A stretch of DNA of 64,000 nucleotides from Lysobacter spongiicola DSM 21749 (GTDB taxonomy: Bacteria; Pseudomonadota; Gammaproteobacteria; Xanthomonadales; Xanthomonadaceae): positions 124,001 through 188,000 of the forward strand of contig NZ_FUXP01000003.1 of NCBI RefSeq assembly GCF_900167055.1, in the 5' to 3' direction. Made by a program: the position numbers and the translations under genes. The stretch's first letter is position 1. Each line of letters begins with the position of its first letter. Below, piece by piece: positions 63,592 through 64,000 of the stretch. Under the pieces are notes generated by a model, which searched no databases, was not told where the DNA came from, and was given only the letters and a program-made list of their open reading frames with translations.

Positions 63592-64000
63592 TCGGCCAGG
63601 TCCTCGGGCGGGATGTCGTCCACCAGCTGGCCCTGGTTGAGCACCAGCACGCGTTTGCGCATCCGCTTCACCAGCGCCAGGTCATGGCTGGCGACCAGCA
63701 CGCTGGTGCCGCGTTCCGGCAAGGATTCCAGCAGCGACATGATCTCGGCCGAGAGGGTCGGGTCGAGGTTGCCGGTCGGCTCGTCGGCGACCAGAAGTGC
63801 CGGCTCCCCGACAATGGCGCGGGCGATGCCGACCCGCTGCTGTTCGCCCGCCGACAGTTGCGCCGGCAAAGCCTGCGACCGCGTGCCCAGGCTGACCCGG
63901 TCGAGCACCGCGCGCACGCGCTTGTTGATCTCCGCCCGCCGCAGACCCTGCAGCAACAGCGGCAACGCGACGTTGTCGGCCACGCTGCGATCGCCCAGCA
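63588..64000 (-). CDS. ftsE: Cell division ATP-binding protein FtsE, C-terminal part
   Basis: The C-terminal 136 codons are in the window; the gene continues past the right edge. ABC signature LSAGEQQRVGIARAIV, Walker B LLVADEPTGNLDP and the H-loop VLVASHDLALV are intact; Walker A is outside the window. The C-terminus ends DDIPPEDLAE. It overlaps ftsX by four bases. Confidence 0.95.
   Translation of the reverse strand, partial: LGDRSVADNVALPLLLQGLRRAEINKRVRAVLDRVSLGTRSQALPAQLSAGEQQRVGIARAIVGEPALLVADEPTGNLDPTLSAEIMSLLESLPERGTSVLVASHDLALVKRMRKRVLVLNQGQLVDDIPPEDLAE

Overview
This high-GC window carries a dense set of Gram-negative housekeeping genes and two compact accessory blocks. Gene order and protein content point to a gammaproteobacterium of the Xanthomonadaceae (Lysobacter/Luteimonas/Xanthomonas group). 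Typical signs are the order fmt-def-LysM-dprA-smg-topA-tsaC, mreBCD-mrdA, a LytTR regulator next to hemC, tandem S9 peptidases, HslV with a short prosegment, and many copies of a REP palindrome (TGTAGGAGCGGCTTCAGCCG... facing its reverse complement). The taxon is an inference from these features; there is no rRNA gene in the window.

Layout. 0-2.6 kb: rod-shape operon mreB-mreC-mreD-mrdA (minus). 2.9-9.6 kb: sugar/nucleoside kinase, a lipoprotein, an M1 aminopeptidase, ubiE and hslVU. 9.8-13 kb: lptM-dapF-DUF484-xerC and a YbaN protein. 13-21 kb: two S9 oligopeptidases, a WYL regulator and an SLC13-type permease. 21-25.7 kb: hemC, LytTR regulator, esterase, SDR and YgiD-type dioxygenase. 25.7-29.1 kb: arsenic block arsH <> arsR-gapdh-arsJ. 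29.1-31.9 kb: sulfide/persulfide block (BigR-type repressor, two DUF442 phosphatase-like paralogues, persulfide dioxygenase, OsmC). 31.9-37.5 kb: periplasmic thiol-redox operon dsbD-tlpA-dsbG, divergent from a PmrA/QseB-type two-component system. 37.5-43.6 kb: small exported peptide, tRNA-Ile2, rpoD, dtd, lpxL and two PH-domain membrane proteins. 43.6-47 kb: surface glycan genes, including a teichoic-acid-like tagD/tagF pair. 47-57.5 kb: rsmB-fmt-def <> lysM-dprA-smg, an RDD/pilin-like fusion, topA and tsaC. 57.5-64 kb: two DUF4124 proteins, a NYN protein, rpoH, ung, a double-receiver protein and ftsX-ftsE.

How the parts work together. The arsenic block fits conversion of arsenate to 1-arseno-3-phosphoglycerate by the GAPDH and its export by ArsJ, with ArsH acting on organoarsenicals. 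The sulfur block fits sensing and oxidation of persulfides under a BigR-type switch; an almost perfect palindrome sits inside the predicted promoter. The adjacent Dsb module would supply periplasmic reductant, and a PmrA/QseB-like direct repeat lies between dsbD and the two-component system. Heat-shock control is also visible: rpoH is preceded by a CIRCE element, and hslV has a sigma-32-like promoter.

The REP elements lie between genes, but in three cases they reach the end of a gene: REP sequence forms the stop codon of hslV, forms the last codons and stop of ung, and borders the LytTR gene through a triple repeat of its terminal hexamer.
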